Counted from the first letter of the stretch, positions 15,153 to 23,004 are shown. The stretch: DNA of 32,353 nucleotides from Patescibacteria group bacterium (GCA_018062885.1 JAGORJ010000007.1:3107-35459), one strand, 5' to 3'. Made by a program: numbers and translations. Notes: generated from the letters alone by a model not told the origin.

Positions 15153-16730
15153 ATGAAGAACCTGCTTTTTTTGGGATTAGCATTGCTGTTTTGCAGCATG
15201 GCTTTTGCCCAAAGCGCGATCGACTCCACCTACTTTTGGGTGGACAGAGCCAACAGTCAGACGCCGAATGCGTCAAGCTTGTTTGCCGAGAAATTGGCAG
15301 ACGACAACATGTTGGGCCTGTGGTATGCTGGGCAAAACGCTCCCTACTGGGCTGATGCTTATGCTACAATCTACAGCCCAGAAGGGGTGGCTTTGATCAG
15401 TGATCAGTTGTTACTGAATCACCCAGCCTTTTATGGCGAGGTAGTAGCTGATCAAGTCGGTGGTTTTGTTTTGGTGGAAACGGAGTTTAGCCTCACTGTG
15501 GTTAACACCACTACCATGCATTACCATCGTTTTCACCCAGACTATCAGGCCGGACAGTTTGTCCACGATTGGTCTCTCAGTGAAGGCCCTTTGGATAGTC
15601 TAGGGATTGATCCAGGCACTGGTTTTCAACCGGTACTGAATGGAGATCGTCTCTTGATCGTCAAACAAATCTCCGATGGCCATTTTGGTCAGCAGGCGCC
15701 GAGCTACTATGTGCAGGTGCTTGATCTGAGCACTGGTAATTTGTTGCGGGACGATCCCGTGACTTATTTCGGAGATAGCTTCTCCTCGGAGTTGGCAATG
15801 ATTGCGTATGCTGATGGTTTTGTTTTGCAAAACTCTGCGCACACGGCTTTCTTGTCAGCTGATGGAGAGCTTGTCTGGGTGACTGAGAACGCCTTTCCTC
15901 ATGCTCGACCTCGTTTGAGTATCAGAGGAGAGCAGCTCTATTCCATTGGCATCGTGGGTAACGATGCGCACTGGAATGATTACCTGCATCTCACGGTGAC
16001 CGATCTTTATGAGGGTCAGCAGGTGAGAGCAGACACGCTCTATCACGGCGTGCATTGGTATGGTGTGCCTGTTTGGCAAGATGATGTTTTACTAGTAGCT
16101 ACTGCTCACTTGCTTTTTGCTTTTAGCGAAGCAGGTGAAATCTTGGACACTTTGGCCATTGACGATGTGGTGCTCGCGGTGGATTTGCTCGACAACCATC
16201 TCTTGTGGTATCAGTCGAGTTTGACCGCCCAAAAAGCTCTGTGGTTTGAATTTGACGGCTCCTCCTTTGTGCGGAGCAATCAATTTTCTCTGCCGGGCTA
16301 TATGGCGGCTAACGACGCAGCGCGGCCATACTCGCAGGCCAAGGTAACTATCTCTACTCAGGGAACGTACTCGGGCATGTCTTGTGATTATGTAAATAAT
16401 CATTGGGTGACCACTGCTTGGGGTTTGCTTGTGGATCAAGTATCCATAAAGCAGCCAATTGACATGCCGCAAGAGTTCAACTTGCACTGCTACCCCAATC
16501 CGTTTAACACGCAAAGCAATTTTGATTTCACTGTGCCACAAGCTCAGCGTTTATCGATTGCTGTGTACAACATGTTGGGAGAGCGTGTCCAAAGCTTTCC
16601 ATCACAACTTTACTCAGCTGGCCGGCATCAGCAGATGTTGGATTTTTCTGAGCAAAGCAGTGGTGTCTATATAGTCGTACTGGAGACTCATAACAGTCTC
16701 TTCTGTCGGAAATTGACCATGGTCAAATAG
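15153..16730 (+). CDS. Secreted beta-propeller-like protein with T9SS sorting tail
   Basis: A 525-residue protein with a clear signal peptide (MKNLLFLGLALLFCSMAFAQ). The body (~25-430) is rich in beta-strand and aromatic/Gly residues and repeats a pattern of the kind 'VLDLSTGNLL', 'FLSADGELVWV', 'LFAFSEAGEILDTL', suggesting a PQQ/WD40-like propeller. Residues ~438-525 are a type IX secretion C-terminal sorting domain: CYPNPFNTQ, a VYNMLGERV strand, SAGRHQ and a final RKLTMVK. The ATG at 15153 has the ribosome site GAGGTG upstream and gives a proper signal peptide; an in-frame ATG at 15042 does not. G+C and codon use differ strongly from the flanking native genes, pointing to acquisition from a T9SS-bearing (Bacteroidota/FCB-type) lineage; that origin is inferred. 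Confidence 0.72.
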   Translation: MKNLLFLGLALLFCSMAFAQSAIDSTYFWVDRANSQTPNASSLFAEKLADDNMLGLWYAGQNAPYWADAYATIYSPEGVALISDQLLLNHPAFYGEVVADQVGGFVLVETEFSLTVVNTTTMHYHRFHPDYQAGQFVHDWSLSEGPLDSLGIDPGTGFQPVLNGDRLLIVKQISDGHFGQQAPSYYVQVLDLSTGNLLRDDPVTYFGDSFSSELAMIAYADGFVLQNSAHTAFLSADGELVWVTENAFPHARPRLSIRGEQLYSIGIVGNDAHWNDYLHLTVTDLYEGQQVRADTLYHGVHWYGVPVWQDDVLLVATAHLLFAFSEAGEILDTLAIDDVVLAVDLLDNHLLWYQSSLTAQKALWFEFDGSSFVRSNQFSLPGYMAANDAARPYSQAKVTISTQGTYSGMSCDYVNNHWVTTAWGLLVDQVSIKQPIDMPQEFNLHCYPNPFNTQSNFDFTVPQAQRLSIAVYNMLGERVQSFPSQLYSAGRHQQMLDFSEQSSGVYIVVLETHNSLFCRKLTMVK

Positions 16731-16749
16731 CGCAGAAAGGGAACGACGC

Positions 16750-19700
16750 ATGACACGGAAAAATTGTTTGACCCTTTTGCTGCTGTGCCTGACGGCGCAG
16801 TGGGCAATAGCCATTCCGGGAACCCAGCTTTGGAATGGTCAGGAAATCCTGACTCAGACCAATGCCTGGGGAATGAGCATCTGTGATAGCGACGGGCGCC
16901 CGCTGGCGCCCGTCTGGGGGAGTAATAACGATTTTCAACACTGGCAGTTCGGCCCCAACGGTCCGGTGCCCTTTCACGAAGTTGAAGAATTTGTCTACCT
17001 GAATTTGTCGCCAGAAGGGGACTTCGTGCCTTCGGGTATGATTTTCCCTTCGGCGAATCCGCCGGCAACCGAAGGCTTGCTACGCCAGTTCGTTGATGCA
17101 CAACGCCAAGCTTTTAACCTCAACAGCGGCGTTCCTCTGCCAATCGTGGAGGATGTGCGTGTCACGTTCGTTCCGCTGACGCTGTATTGCGAAATCGATG
17201 GCGTGGTCTACTTCGATGATGAGACTTTTTGGACTCACCCCGAAGCACCAGGTCAGCCGATTGATTTTGATCTGTGGTATGACTCTCGGTTTGCTCCGGA
17301 GATGCCCGCTGGTGCACAAACGCCCATGGGGCGAGAGATGGACTTTAGCCTCCCAGCTATTTGGGAGAACAATCAAGACGTGGTGGTCTCACGGATCCTG
17401 CCGGACACGGAGCGTTGCTCCTGGTACGGTGATCGCCCGGGTGTGATTCTGGATCCGGCTACCAATGCACCGTTCCGCTTCAACATGGCGGACATGATGA
17501 TCGATGTGAGTAGATTGTTTACCATGCTTGAAGAAAGCGGTGTCAATCTGCAGAACATCAACCGTTACGATGCAGTGATCTATGAGCTCTCCGGGAATCA
17601 TTTTCTGACCGATGTTAACTCCTCTCCAGCTGGAGGTTTTTCTTTCATCAACGCCTGGGTTCGTCCTGCGGAGCTGATGAATTTTGAGCCCGTGGATCAG
17701 ACTGGACCGGCGTGGATCATGCGGGCGCTCTTGCATCTCCATGGTTACAAAGACACCTTCATCGACATGTCGGCTGATGACGGTGGTAGTGACTGTTGGG
17801 ATCTGATGGGATTTGGCTACTGTGGCTATGCTCGCAATGCGCGCGTGTCGATGGCTTCACTTGAGCGTCACCTCTACGAACCAGCTCTGTGGAATCCAGT
17901 TGATCGACGCAAGGCAGGATGGCTGCAAAACGCTGTCTTGCTTGAAGAGGCTGGCACTTATGTCCTGGATGGCCAAAGCTTCTACTTGGAGGACCCAACC
18001 AGCGATGAAGAGCTGCATTTCTACTCCTGGTCGACGGCTCCGAGTAGCCAAATGAGGAATTTTCCGCTGAACGCAGAAAGCTTCGGTTCGGCTCTCGCTT
18101 TTGCCTCTCACAATGGCCAGCATGTCTGGTGGGAGGGGCTTGAAGCTGTGCCGGAAATCATTCGTTCGGAGAGTATATCTCTGGATGGAGACAATTTCTG
18201 GCCCTGGGATGAGACTCAGGCAGCCTTTCCCAGTGCCAATAACTCATCGTTGGCAATGAGTGAGTGGACAAGTACAGGAACACCGTTTTCCTGGCAAGTC
18301 AGCTTCAGTGTCAACGAGAACCTGCAAACCGTGTTGCACCTGGATAACGCTCCGGCTGACCAGGTAGCGCTTGTTGCTCAGGATGGTATGTGGCAGAGGG
18401 AGGTTCCCTTGGGCTACCAGGGTAACCTCCTGGCTCCGATGTACAATGTCGGACTGCCGGTGCAACAGGTACAGATGTTCGTGGGTGATGAGGAGGGCTG
18501 GGTAGACTTTGCTACTCAGCTGTCTGGCAACTGGTCACAGAACCAGACAGTGCCTTTCCTGATCCCCAGTCAACAATTGTCCCTACCCAGTCAGCAAGCC
18601 TATCTGGGGGAGCAATGGAATCTCGACTTGTTCGTGCAGCCCTTGCAGCCCACTGGAGCAGACTTACACCTGGAGGCCAATCCGATCATCGGAACCCCGA
18701 TGAGCGACTTCGCTGTTTCTTGCAGCGAGAACTATCAGTCGGCCTCCAATGGTGAGTACCTGGCCATCAGTGATGCTGGTCAGGTGCGCGTTTACTACCG
18801 AAGCAGTCTGGTGAGTACCTGGAACATTTCGGATATCCAGGACATACTTCTCACGGATTTCTGTGGTAGCGAGACTCCTGAGCTGATTGTCTCGACGCAC
18901 AATCAAATCCGCATCTGGCAACTCAACGGCATTGTAGTGCCGACGGACTTGTCCGGTTGGCCGGTGAGCGGTGAGAGTGTTCGTCGTCTCATGGTCATCG
19001 ATGATCCCGAGCTTTCCGACGAAGGTCGCGTCTTGGCCTATGTTGACGAGCAGTACCTCTTACTGCGTCGACCTGATGGTGGCATAGTGCGGCCAAGTCG
19101 GACGAGCATTCACCTGCCCTCAACAATTTTGCCGGTCAGGCAAATGGCTTACATGGGAGGTGATGCCTTGGGTCCGCATTTTGCCGTCGCTGGTGGTGAT
19201 CTCACTGACCCATTGCTCGTGACTCTCGATGCTGATGGTAATGAGGGCTTGCGGATCACCAGGGAGATTTTTGGTAACCACCCCATCGAAGTGAGGCAAC
19301 TGCTTGTCGGAGATTTCCTGAACAACGGGTTTTACGACCTGTTGGCCATTATCGATGTTGGGGCTTTGGTGCCCGATGAGGGTACCTACCAAGCTCTGTT
19401 GATGGCCTCTTGGTCGGAAGCAGAGCAAGAGTGGGTCTACAACATCGACTATCTCCGTACCAGCTATACTGGCAATGGGCCAGAAGCAATGGTGCCTTTG
19501 GTTTCCAACTCTCCATCGGAAGCTACACGGGTGGCTTTCAATTTCTGGCGGACACATCTCAATGCTTCGCCGGATAGCTCGATGATTGTGGTCTGTGATT
19601 TTTCTCAGGAGAACTGGGAGTCCGAGATCGAAGTGATCATGGACGCTGAGCTCGCTCATCGCTACATGTTGGCGCATGACCTGGACGACGACGGTCGGAC

Positions 19701-20238
19701 TGACATGGTGGCGCAAAAGAGAGGTCTTGGCCTTGAGGCTTGGCGAGGACTTGGAGCTACAAGCTTTGAGCCCTGGTCGGATGGAGCCCTGATTCACAAG
19801 AGTTCGTCCGATCTGTTTCCAGTGCCACTGATGATCAATGCTCAAGCTCACTTCGGTCAATGGGAAGACGGTGTCTTGCGCTTCAGCAATTCCCTGTCAA
19901 CCAATGAACCTAGCTGGCCTGATCCGCTTGGCCCTGGACACACAGGACAAGTCAGACATCTTCACAACGCCAGCTTGCTTCCGCCGATCTTTGATCTGCG
20001 CATTGTGGCTGGTCGACCGGTGCTGACTTTCCAGGAGCATGCGCCCTGCAACAATTTGAAAATCTACCGTAGTTCGGAGGTCTACGGTAATTACGAGTTG
20101 ATCGCCACTGTTCCCTGGAATGGCATGGGCGGTTTTCAGTGGCAGGACAACACACTGACTGGTCTGCCCAACGCCGCTTTCTACCAGGCAAGGGTGGAAA
20201 TCACTTTCAACGGGCCGGACGGCAGTTCGATCCGTTGA
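16750..20238 (+). CDS. Large secreted protein with degenerate M6-like protease region
   Basis: A 1162-residue protein with a signal peptide (residues 1-21, cleavage near AIAIPG). The region ~100-400 resembles M6 (immune inhibitor A-like) metalloproteases: WDLMGFG (350-356) and the following KAGWL match the conserved core. At the zinc site, however, R325-A-L-L-H-L-H-G-Y-K-D335 stands where H-E-x-G-H-x-x-G-x-x-D is expected, so the first His and the catalytic Glu are missing and activity is doubtful. From ~660 to ~1050 come FG-GAP/VCBS-like repeats (DFCGSETPELIV, GDFLNNGFYDLLAI, DLDDDGRTDMVA), then a fibronectin-III-like end (LKIYRSSEVYGNYELIATV). Unlike its neighbours it has no T9SS tail. The ribosome site AAAGGGA precedes the ATG, and it is co-transcribed 20 bases behind the propeller gene. 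Confidence 0.68.
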   Translation: MTRKNCLTLLLLCLTAQWAIAIPGTQLWNGQEILTQTNAWGMSICDSDGRPLAPVWGSNNDFQHWQFGPNGPVPFHEVEEFVYLNLSPEGDFVPSGMIFPSANPPATEGLLRQFVDAQRQAFNLNSGVPLPIVEDVRVTFVPLTLYCEIDGVVYFDDETFWTHPEAPGQPIDFDLWYDSRFAPEMPAGAQTPMGREMDFSLPAIWENNQDVVVSRILPDTERCSWYGDRPGVILDPATNAPFRFNMADMMIDVSRLFTMLEESGVNLQNINRYDAVIYELSGNHFLTDVNSSPAGGFSFINAWVRPAELMNFEPVDQTGPAWIMRALLHLHGYKDTFIDMSADDGGSDCWDLMGFGYCGYARNARVSMASLERHLYEPALWNPVDRRKAGWLQNAVLLEEAGTYVLDGQSFYLEDPTSDEELHFYSWSTAPSSQMRNFPLNAESFGSALAFASHNGQHVWWEGLEAVPEIIRSESISLDGDNFWPWDETQAAFPSANNSSLAMSEWTSTGTPFSWQVSFSVNENLQTVLHLDNAPADQVALVAQDGMWQREVPLGYQGNLLAPMYNVGLPVQQVQMFVGDEEGWVDFATQLSGNWSQNQTVPFLIPSQQLSLPSQQAYLGEQWNLDLFVQPLQPTGADLHLEANPIIGTPMSDFAVSCSENYQSASNGEYLAISDAGQVRVYYRSSLVSTWNISDIQDILLTDFCGSETPELIVSTHNQIRIWQLNGIVVPTDLSGWPVSGESVRRLMVIDDPELSDEGRVLAYVDEQYLLLRRPDGGIVRPSRTSIHLPSTILPVRQMAYMGGDALGPHFAVAGGDLTDPLLVTLDADGNEGLRITREIFGNHPIEVRQLLVGDFLNNGFYDLLAIIDVGALVPDEGTYQALLMASWSEAEQEWVYNIDYLRTSYTGNGPEAMVPLVSNSPSEATRVAFNFWRTHLNASPDSSMIVVCDFSQENWESEIEVIMDAELAHRYMLAHDLDDDGRTDMVAQKRGLGLEAWRGLGATSFEPWSDGALIHKSSSDLFPVPLMINAQAHFGQWEDGVLRFSNSLSTNEPSWPDPLGPGHTGQVRHLHNASLLPPIFDLRIVAGRPVLTFQEHAPCNNLKIYRSSEVYGNYELIATVPWNGMGGFQWQDNTLTGLPNAAFYQARVEITFNGPDGSSIR

Positions 20239-20244
20239 AGACTT

Positions 20245-20301
20245 GAATCGATACGCACACAAGCAGGCCCGGTTTCTCTTAGGAGGAACCGGGTCTTTTT
20301 T
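20245..20301 (+). terminator. Conserved 3' block and terminator, unit A
   Basis: The hairpin CCCGGTTTCTC (20268-20278) / GAGGAACCGGG (20283-20293), with one wobble pair, is followed by a T tract. The 34 bases from 20245 through the left arm match 21219-21252 behind unit B at all but about four or five positions. Confidence 0.85.
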
Positions 20302-20302
20302 A

Positions 20303-20448
20303 TTTGCTTTTATTGACATAGTGGGCTATTTTTAGTATGGTATTTAGTTAAATCAGTCCTTTGTCAAAGTAATATTTTTAGGCAAGTCTTGCTTGAAAAT
20401 AGTTGTATATCGATTTGAAATATATAAAAATAAAAAGCACAAGAGGTG
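20303..20448 (+). promoter_or_regulatory. Promoter and conserved leader, unit B
   Basis: TTGACA (20313-20318), 17 bases and TATGGT (20336-20341), followed by a leader homologous to that of unit A and ending in GAGGTG (20443-20448). The inverted repeat of unit A is kept with one mismatch (TTGACATAG at 20313; CTTTGTCAA at 20359-20367). Confidence 0.7.
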
Positions 20449-20491
20449 ATTGCCTTTTGTATGGAAAAACTCATCAATGGGGAGACGAATC

Positions 20492-21217
20492 ATGTGCAAC
20501 TTCATCGCACTATTGATCTTACTCTGTGGTCTGCTCTTGCCAGTTAAAGCTATGCAGATCAGTGTGTTGAGTGTTGTTTGGCGATCTGCTGGTTGTCAAC
20601 CTCTGTCCATGCGTATACATTGGTGGCATGGTGATGGTGGTTCTGGTTGGTGTTGCCTCGGAGTTCAAAGTGGTCCAGCTGGTTTTCCGGAGTATCACAA
20701 TTGGGTTTGGTGTCCGGAATTGACTGACGAGTTACCGCCGATGTATTCGGTCATTGATAGCGTCTGGGTCACTTTGGATATCCACGATACTTTTGGGCAG
20801 CCCATTGAACAGATCATTGCTTTGCAACCGACAGACATGTGGTTGCTCTATGATGGTTGTGCTCCAGGTTTGCCTTGGGAGATTCCCGAGAGTGCTTTTG
20901 ACGGCTGTAACCCCATGGGTAACAGCACCGCCATTGTTGAGGATGATCTGCTCCAAGCTTTCGAGCTCAAGCAGAACTACCCCAACCCCTTCAACCCCAG
21001 CACCACGATCAAGTTCAGCTTGCAGTCGGCCAATCATATTAGCCTCAAGGTCTACGACCTGAAGGGTGAGCTGGTGGCCACGCTTGCCAACGAGCAGATG
21101 TCGGCCGGCGAACATCAGCTTGATTTTCATGCCGGCAACTTGAGCAGTGGCATTTACTTGTACACGCTGATCTTTGATGATCGGTCCGTGACGAAGAGAA
21201 TGTTGTTGCTCAAGTAA
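20492..21217 (+). CDS. Secreted protein with T9SS sorting tail, unit B
   Basis: A 241-residue protein with a signal peptide (MCNFIALLILLCGLLLPVKA). The mature part (~21-145) is rich in Trp and Cys (HWWHGDGGSGWCC, YHNWVWCPEL) and matches no family I know; the cysteines could form disulfides outside the cell. Residues ~150-241 are a typical type IX sorting domain: QNYPNPFNPSTTIKFSL, LKVYDLKGELVATL, MSAGEHQLDFHAGNLSSG, and a basic end TKRMLLLK. I chose the ATG at 20492 because GGGGAG lies seven bases upstream and a signal peptide follows directly; the leader's GAGGTG lies near an in-frame TTG at 20450 that would add 14 residues. Base composition is as in unit A. Confidence 0.7.
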   Translation: MCNFIALLILLCGLLLPVKAMQISVLSVVWRSAGCQPLSMRIHWWHGDGGSGWCCLGVQSGPAGFPEYHNWVWCPELTDELPPMYSVIDSVWVTLDIHDTFGQPIEQIIALQPTDMWLLYDGCAPGLPWEIPESAFDGCNPMGNSTAIVEDDLLQAFELKQNYPNPFNPSTTIKFSLQSANHISLKVYDLKGELVATLANEQMSAGEHQLDFHAGNLSSGIYLYTLIFDDRSVTKRMLLLK

Positions 21218-21270
21218 CGAGTCGATATGCACACAAACAGACCCGGTTTCTCGCAGAGAAACCGGGTTTT
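21218..21270 (+). terminator. Conserved 3' block and terminator, unit B
   Basis: Perfect 12-base arms ACCCGGTTTCTC (21241-21252) and GAGAAACCGGGT (21256-21267) with loop GCA are followed by TTT. The sequence before it (CGATATGCACACAAACAG) matches the block behind unit A. Confidence 0.85.
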
Positions 21271-21284
21271 AACTTGTATAAAAT

Positions 21285-21352
21285 TAAAATCAGACTAAAT
21301 TTTTTATTAACGCACTAGCGTGCTAAAACATCAAAAATTTAGTCTGATTTTA
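21285..21352. terminator. 20-bp perfect inverted repeat with nested hairpin
   Basis: Twenty-base arms (21285-21304 and 21333-21352; left arm TAAAATCAGACTAAATTTTT) enclose a 28-base loop that itself folds (GCAC/GTGC). It lies seven bases beyond the stop of the minus-strand Smr gene and behind unit B, so it is most likely a bidirectional terminator, although it is longer than the other terminators here. Confidence 0.65.
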
Positions 21353-21358
21353 TTTAAG

Positions 21359-21667
21359 CTAAATCAAATCAACTACCAAAACACCTTCGCCACCTTGGGC
21401 AAATTTACCCAAAGATACTTTGGCTACATCAGGATGATTTTCTAAATATTTTTTTAATAAAGGCTTGATCACGGGACCGTTTTTTGAGTGTTTACCTTGA
21501 CCTACTATGAAGCTTATTTTTTGTCCGCCAGCTGGCGGATTATTTTTTTGTGAATTTTGAATAAAATCAGCAGCTAAACTATAAATTTCTTGAGGAGTCA
21601 AAACACCTAAATTATGGAAATCAAATTCAGCCTGGATTTTATTTAAGTTTTCGTATTTATTAGCCAT
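21359..21667 (-). CDS. Stand-alone Smr-domain protein
   Basis: A 102-residue protein that is essentially one Smr domain (small MutS-related). The family motifs are visible: DFHNLG (residues ~16-21) and GQGKHSKNGPVIKPLLKKYL (~56-75). Smr domains are nucleases that act on DNA or RNA; in E. coli and yeast relatives they cut mRNA on stalled ribosomes. Residues ~42-47 (NNPPAGG) are encoded by a palindromic repeat whose twin is intergenic at 26856-26882; the insertion keeps the frame and lies between the two motifs, probably in a loop. Its ATG overlaps the stop of the upstream Xer-like gene by one base, so the two are co-transcribed. Confidence 0.8.
   Translation of the reverse strand: MANKYENLNKIQAEFDFHNLGVLTPQEIYSLAADFIQNSQKNNPPAGGQKISFIVGQGKHSKNGPVIKPLLKKYLENHPDVAKVSLGKFAQGGEGVLVVDLI
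21524..21550. repeat. Palindromic repeat inside the Smr gene
   Basis: The palindrome TCCGCCAGCTGGCGGA (21524-21539) with the tail TTATTTTTTT is identical to 26856-26881. Within the Smr gene it is read on the minus strand as K-N-N-P-P-A-G-G without breaking the frame. Confidence 0.8.
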
Positions 21668-22470
21668 TAGAGTTTTTTATAATAATTCTCTGCTGCTAGT
21701 TTGTTTTGAAAATGCAGAGCATTTTGGATAGTATTTATATCGGCACCATCTTTTTTTAGATGATAAGCTAAAGTATGCCTCAATGTTTGGGGAGTGATGC
21801 GGAGGATGGGCTGAAACTGATGAGCGTATTTTTCCAAAATTCTTTCTACAGAGCGAATAGAGAGTTGCTGTTCATTGTTTAGGTTTTTTTGCGCTCGATC
21901 AAAGTTTAAAAACAAATAGCTAGAGTCGTCAGTTCTTTTGTTTAAATATTTTAGTAGGTTCATTTTACTTTGTTGGGGTAAAATGATTTTTTTGTTTTGC
22001 CAATTTAGAGCACTTTGTTTAGTTTGAAAGTCTTCTTTTTTTAAGCTTACAATTTCACTGACTTTTAGGCCACTAAAGTATAAGCATTCTAATAAAGCCT
22101 GGTCTCGTAAAGAGCTTAGATCGGTTTTTTTGCTGGCCATTAAAAAAAGTTTGTTTAGCTGATTTTTATCCAAGACTTCTATGGCTTGTTTTTCAGTGGT
22201 CAGCAAAGTAAATTGCCAGTTTATTTTTTGATAATGCAAATAGTCATTCAAAATCACTAAGCGTAGGTTGAGACTAGCGACACGATGATATTTACTAAAT
22301 AATTCTGTTTGATATTTTTTGAGTTGCACAGCATTGAGCGTCCTATCATGAAAGTCAGTTAAAAATTTTGTCACATGCCACAGGTAAGTCTTGATGCTGG
22401 AGGGCTGTAGTTTTTTGCCGGTCAAATATTTTTGGTAAGCCAGCAAACTATCTTTTTCTTTTTGTGTCAT
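21667..22470 (-). CDS. Xer-like tyrosine recombinase homologue, degenerate active site
   Basis: A 267-residue protein with the two-domain layout of XerC/XerD: an N-terminal core-binding region (~1-90, SSIKTYLWHVTKFL) and a C-terminal catalytic fold. Compared with XerD, box I reads SGLKVSE (Lys136 in place of catalytic Arg), box II reads TPQTLRHTLAYHL (Gln228 for His, Arg231 kept), the LGH motif reads LHF (Phe254 for His), and the nucleophile is plausibly Tyr263. Only Arg and Tyr of the canonical set are certain, so it may be inactive, or bind DNA without cutting. It ends a little short of typical XerC/D. The Smr gene overlaps its stop by one base. It is unlikely to be the cell's main XerC/D chromosome-resolution enzyme. 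Confidence 0.75.
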   Translation of the reverse strand: MTQKEKDSLLAYQKYLTGKKLQPSSIKTYLWHVTKFLTDFHDRTLNAVQLKKYQTELFSKYHRVASLNLRLVILNDYLHYQKINWQFTLLTTEKQAIEVLDKNQLNKLFLMASKKTDLSSLRDQALLECLYFSGLKVSEIVSLKKEDFQTKQSALNWQNKKIILPQQSKMNLLKYLNKRTDDSSYLFLNFDRAQKNLNNEQQLSIRSVERILEKYAHQFQPILRITPQTLRHTLAYHLKKDGADINTIQNALHFQNKLAAENYYKKL

Positions 22471-22531
22471 ATAATATATTTTAGCATATAATTTTGTCTA
22501 ATAAAAATTAAGTATAGGCTGAAAGTCTGGG

Positions 22532-22560
22532 TTGACTTTTGTTTTGAAAAATGGTAGTAT
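22532..22560 (+). promoter_or_regulatory. Promoter of rpsO
   Basis: A TTGACT (22532-22537), 17 bases and a TAGTAT (22555-22560) lie 95 bases before the rpsO start. The leader between contains a possible hairpin (TAAGC ... TAGT / ACTA ... GCTTA, 22598-22626) that could be a regulatory site for S15. Confidence 0.6.
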
Positions 22561-22654
22561 GTTTTTACTTATTATTAATTACCTTCAACTTGGTTTAAGC
22601 TGTATTTAGTCTAAAAACTAGCTTATTGACTCGGTTGCAGGCGAAAGAAACATT

Positions 22655-22999
22655 ATGTTAGACAAAAGAAAAAAGTTAAAGTTGGTAGAAAAGTTTCGTA
22701 CCCACAAAAACGATACTGGCTCTACTGAAGTACAAGTCGCTATTTTGACAGAAGAAATCAAAGAGTTGACTTCACACTTAAAAACCCATAAGAAAGACTT
22801 TTCTTCTCGTCGTGGTTTACTTGCCAAAGTGGCTTTGCGTCACAAACTATTACGCTACCTAGAGCGTGAAGATGAAAAGCGTTTTATCAAGTTGTTGAAG
22901 GCCTTAAAACTTAAGATGCCAAAAAGACAACAAGTAAATATGGCTGAGTATTTGGAAAAAGAAGAACCAACAGAAGAAGAGGAAATAATCGAAGAATAA
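22655..22999 (+). CDS. rpsO: 30S ribosomal protein S15
   Basis: S15 binds 16S rRNA at the platform and is an early assembly protein. The family core is plain: [22 protein letters not shown] (residues ~15-36), [13 protein letters not shown] and [12 protein letters not shown]. The protein has 114 residues against about 89 in most bacteria; the extra part is an acidic C-terminal tail ([17 protein letters not shown]). The start at 22655 gives the usual N-terminal length. pnp follows after 184 bases, the ancestral bacterial order. Confidence 0.97.
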   Translation: MLDKRKKLKLVEKFRTHKNDTGSTEVQVAILTEEIKELTSHLKTHKKDFSSRRGLLAKVALRHKLLRYLEREDEKRFIKLLKALKLKMPKRQQVNMAEYLEKEEPTEEEEIIEE

Positions 23000-23004
23000 A
23001 AATT

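Noticed and set aside
19120-19860. Long minus-strand open frame (246 codons) inside the 1162-residue gene
   Set aside because: It lies antisense to a gene with signal peptide and domain repeats, has no ribosome site and no recognisable protein features; long antisense frames are expected in G+C-richer coding DNA.
20461-20547. Possible 28-codon leader peptide overlapping the start of the unit B gene
   Set aside because: The nearest ribosome site is 12 bases away, the peptide overlaps the signal-peptide codons of the real gene, and unit A has no equivalent.
21285-22470. The Xer-like gene as the mobiliser of the T9SS-tail units
   Set aside because: It lacks most catalytic residues, is in native AT-rich codon use, and no matching attachment repeats flank 14990-21270.
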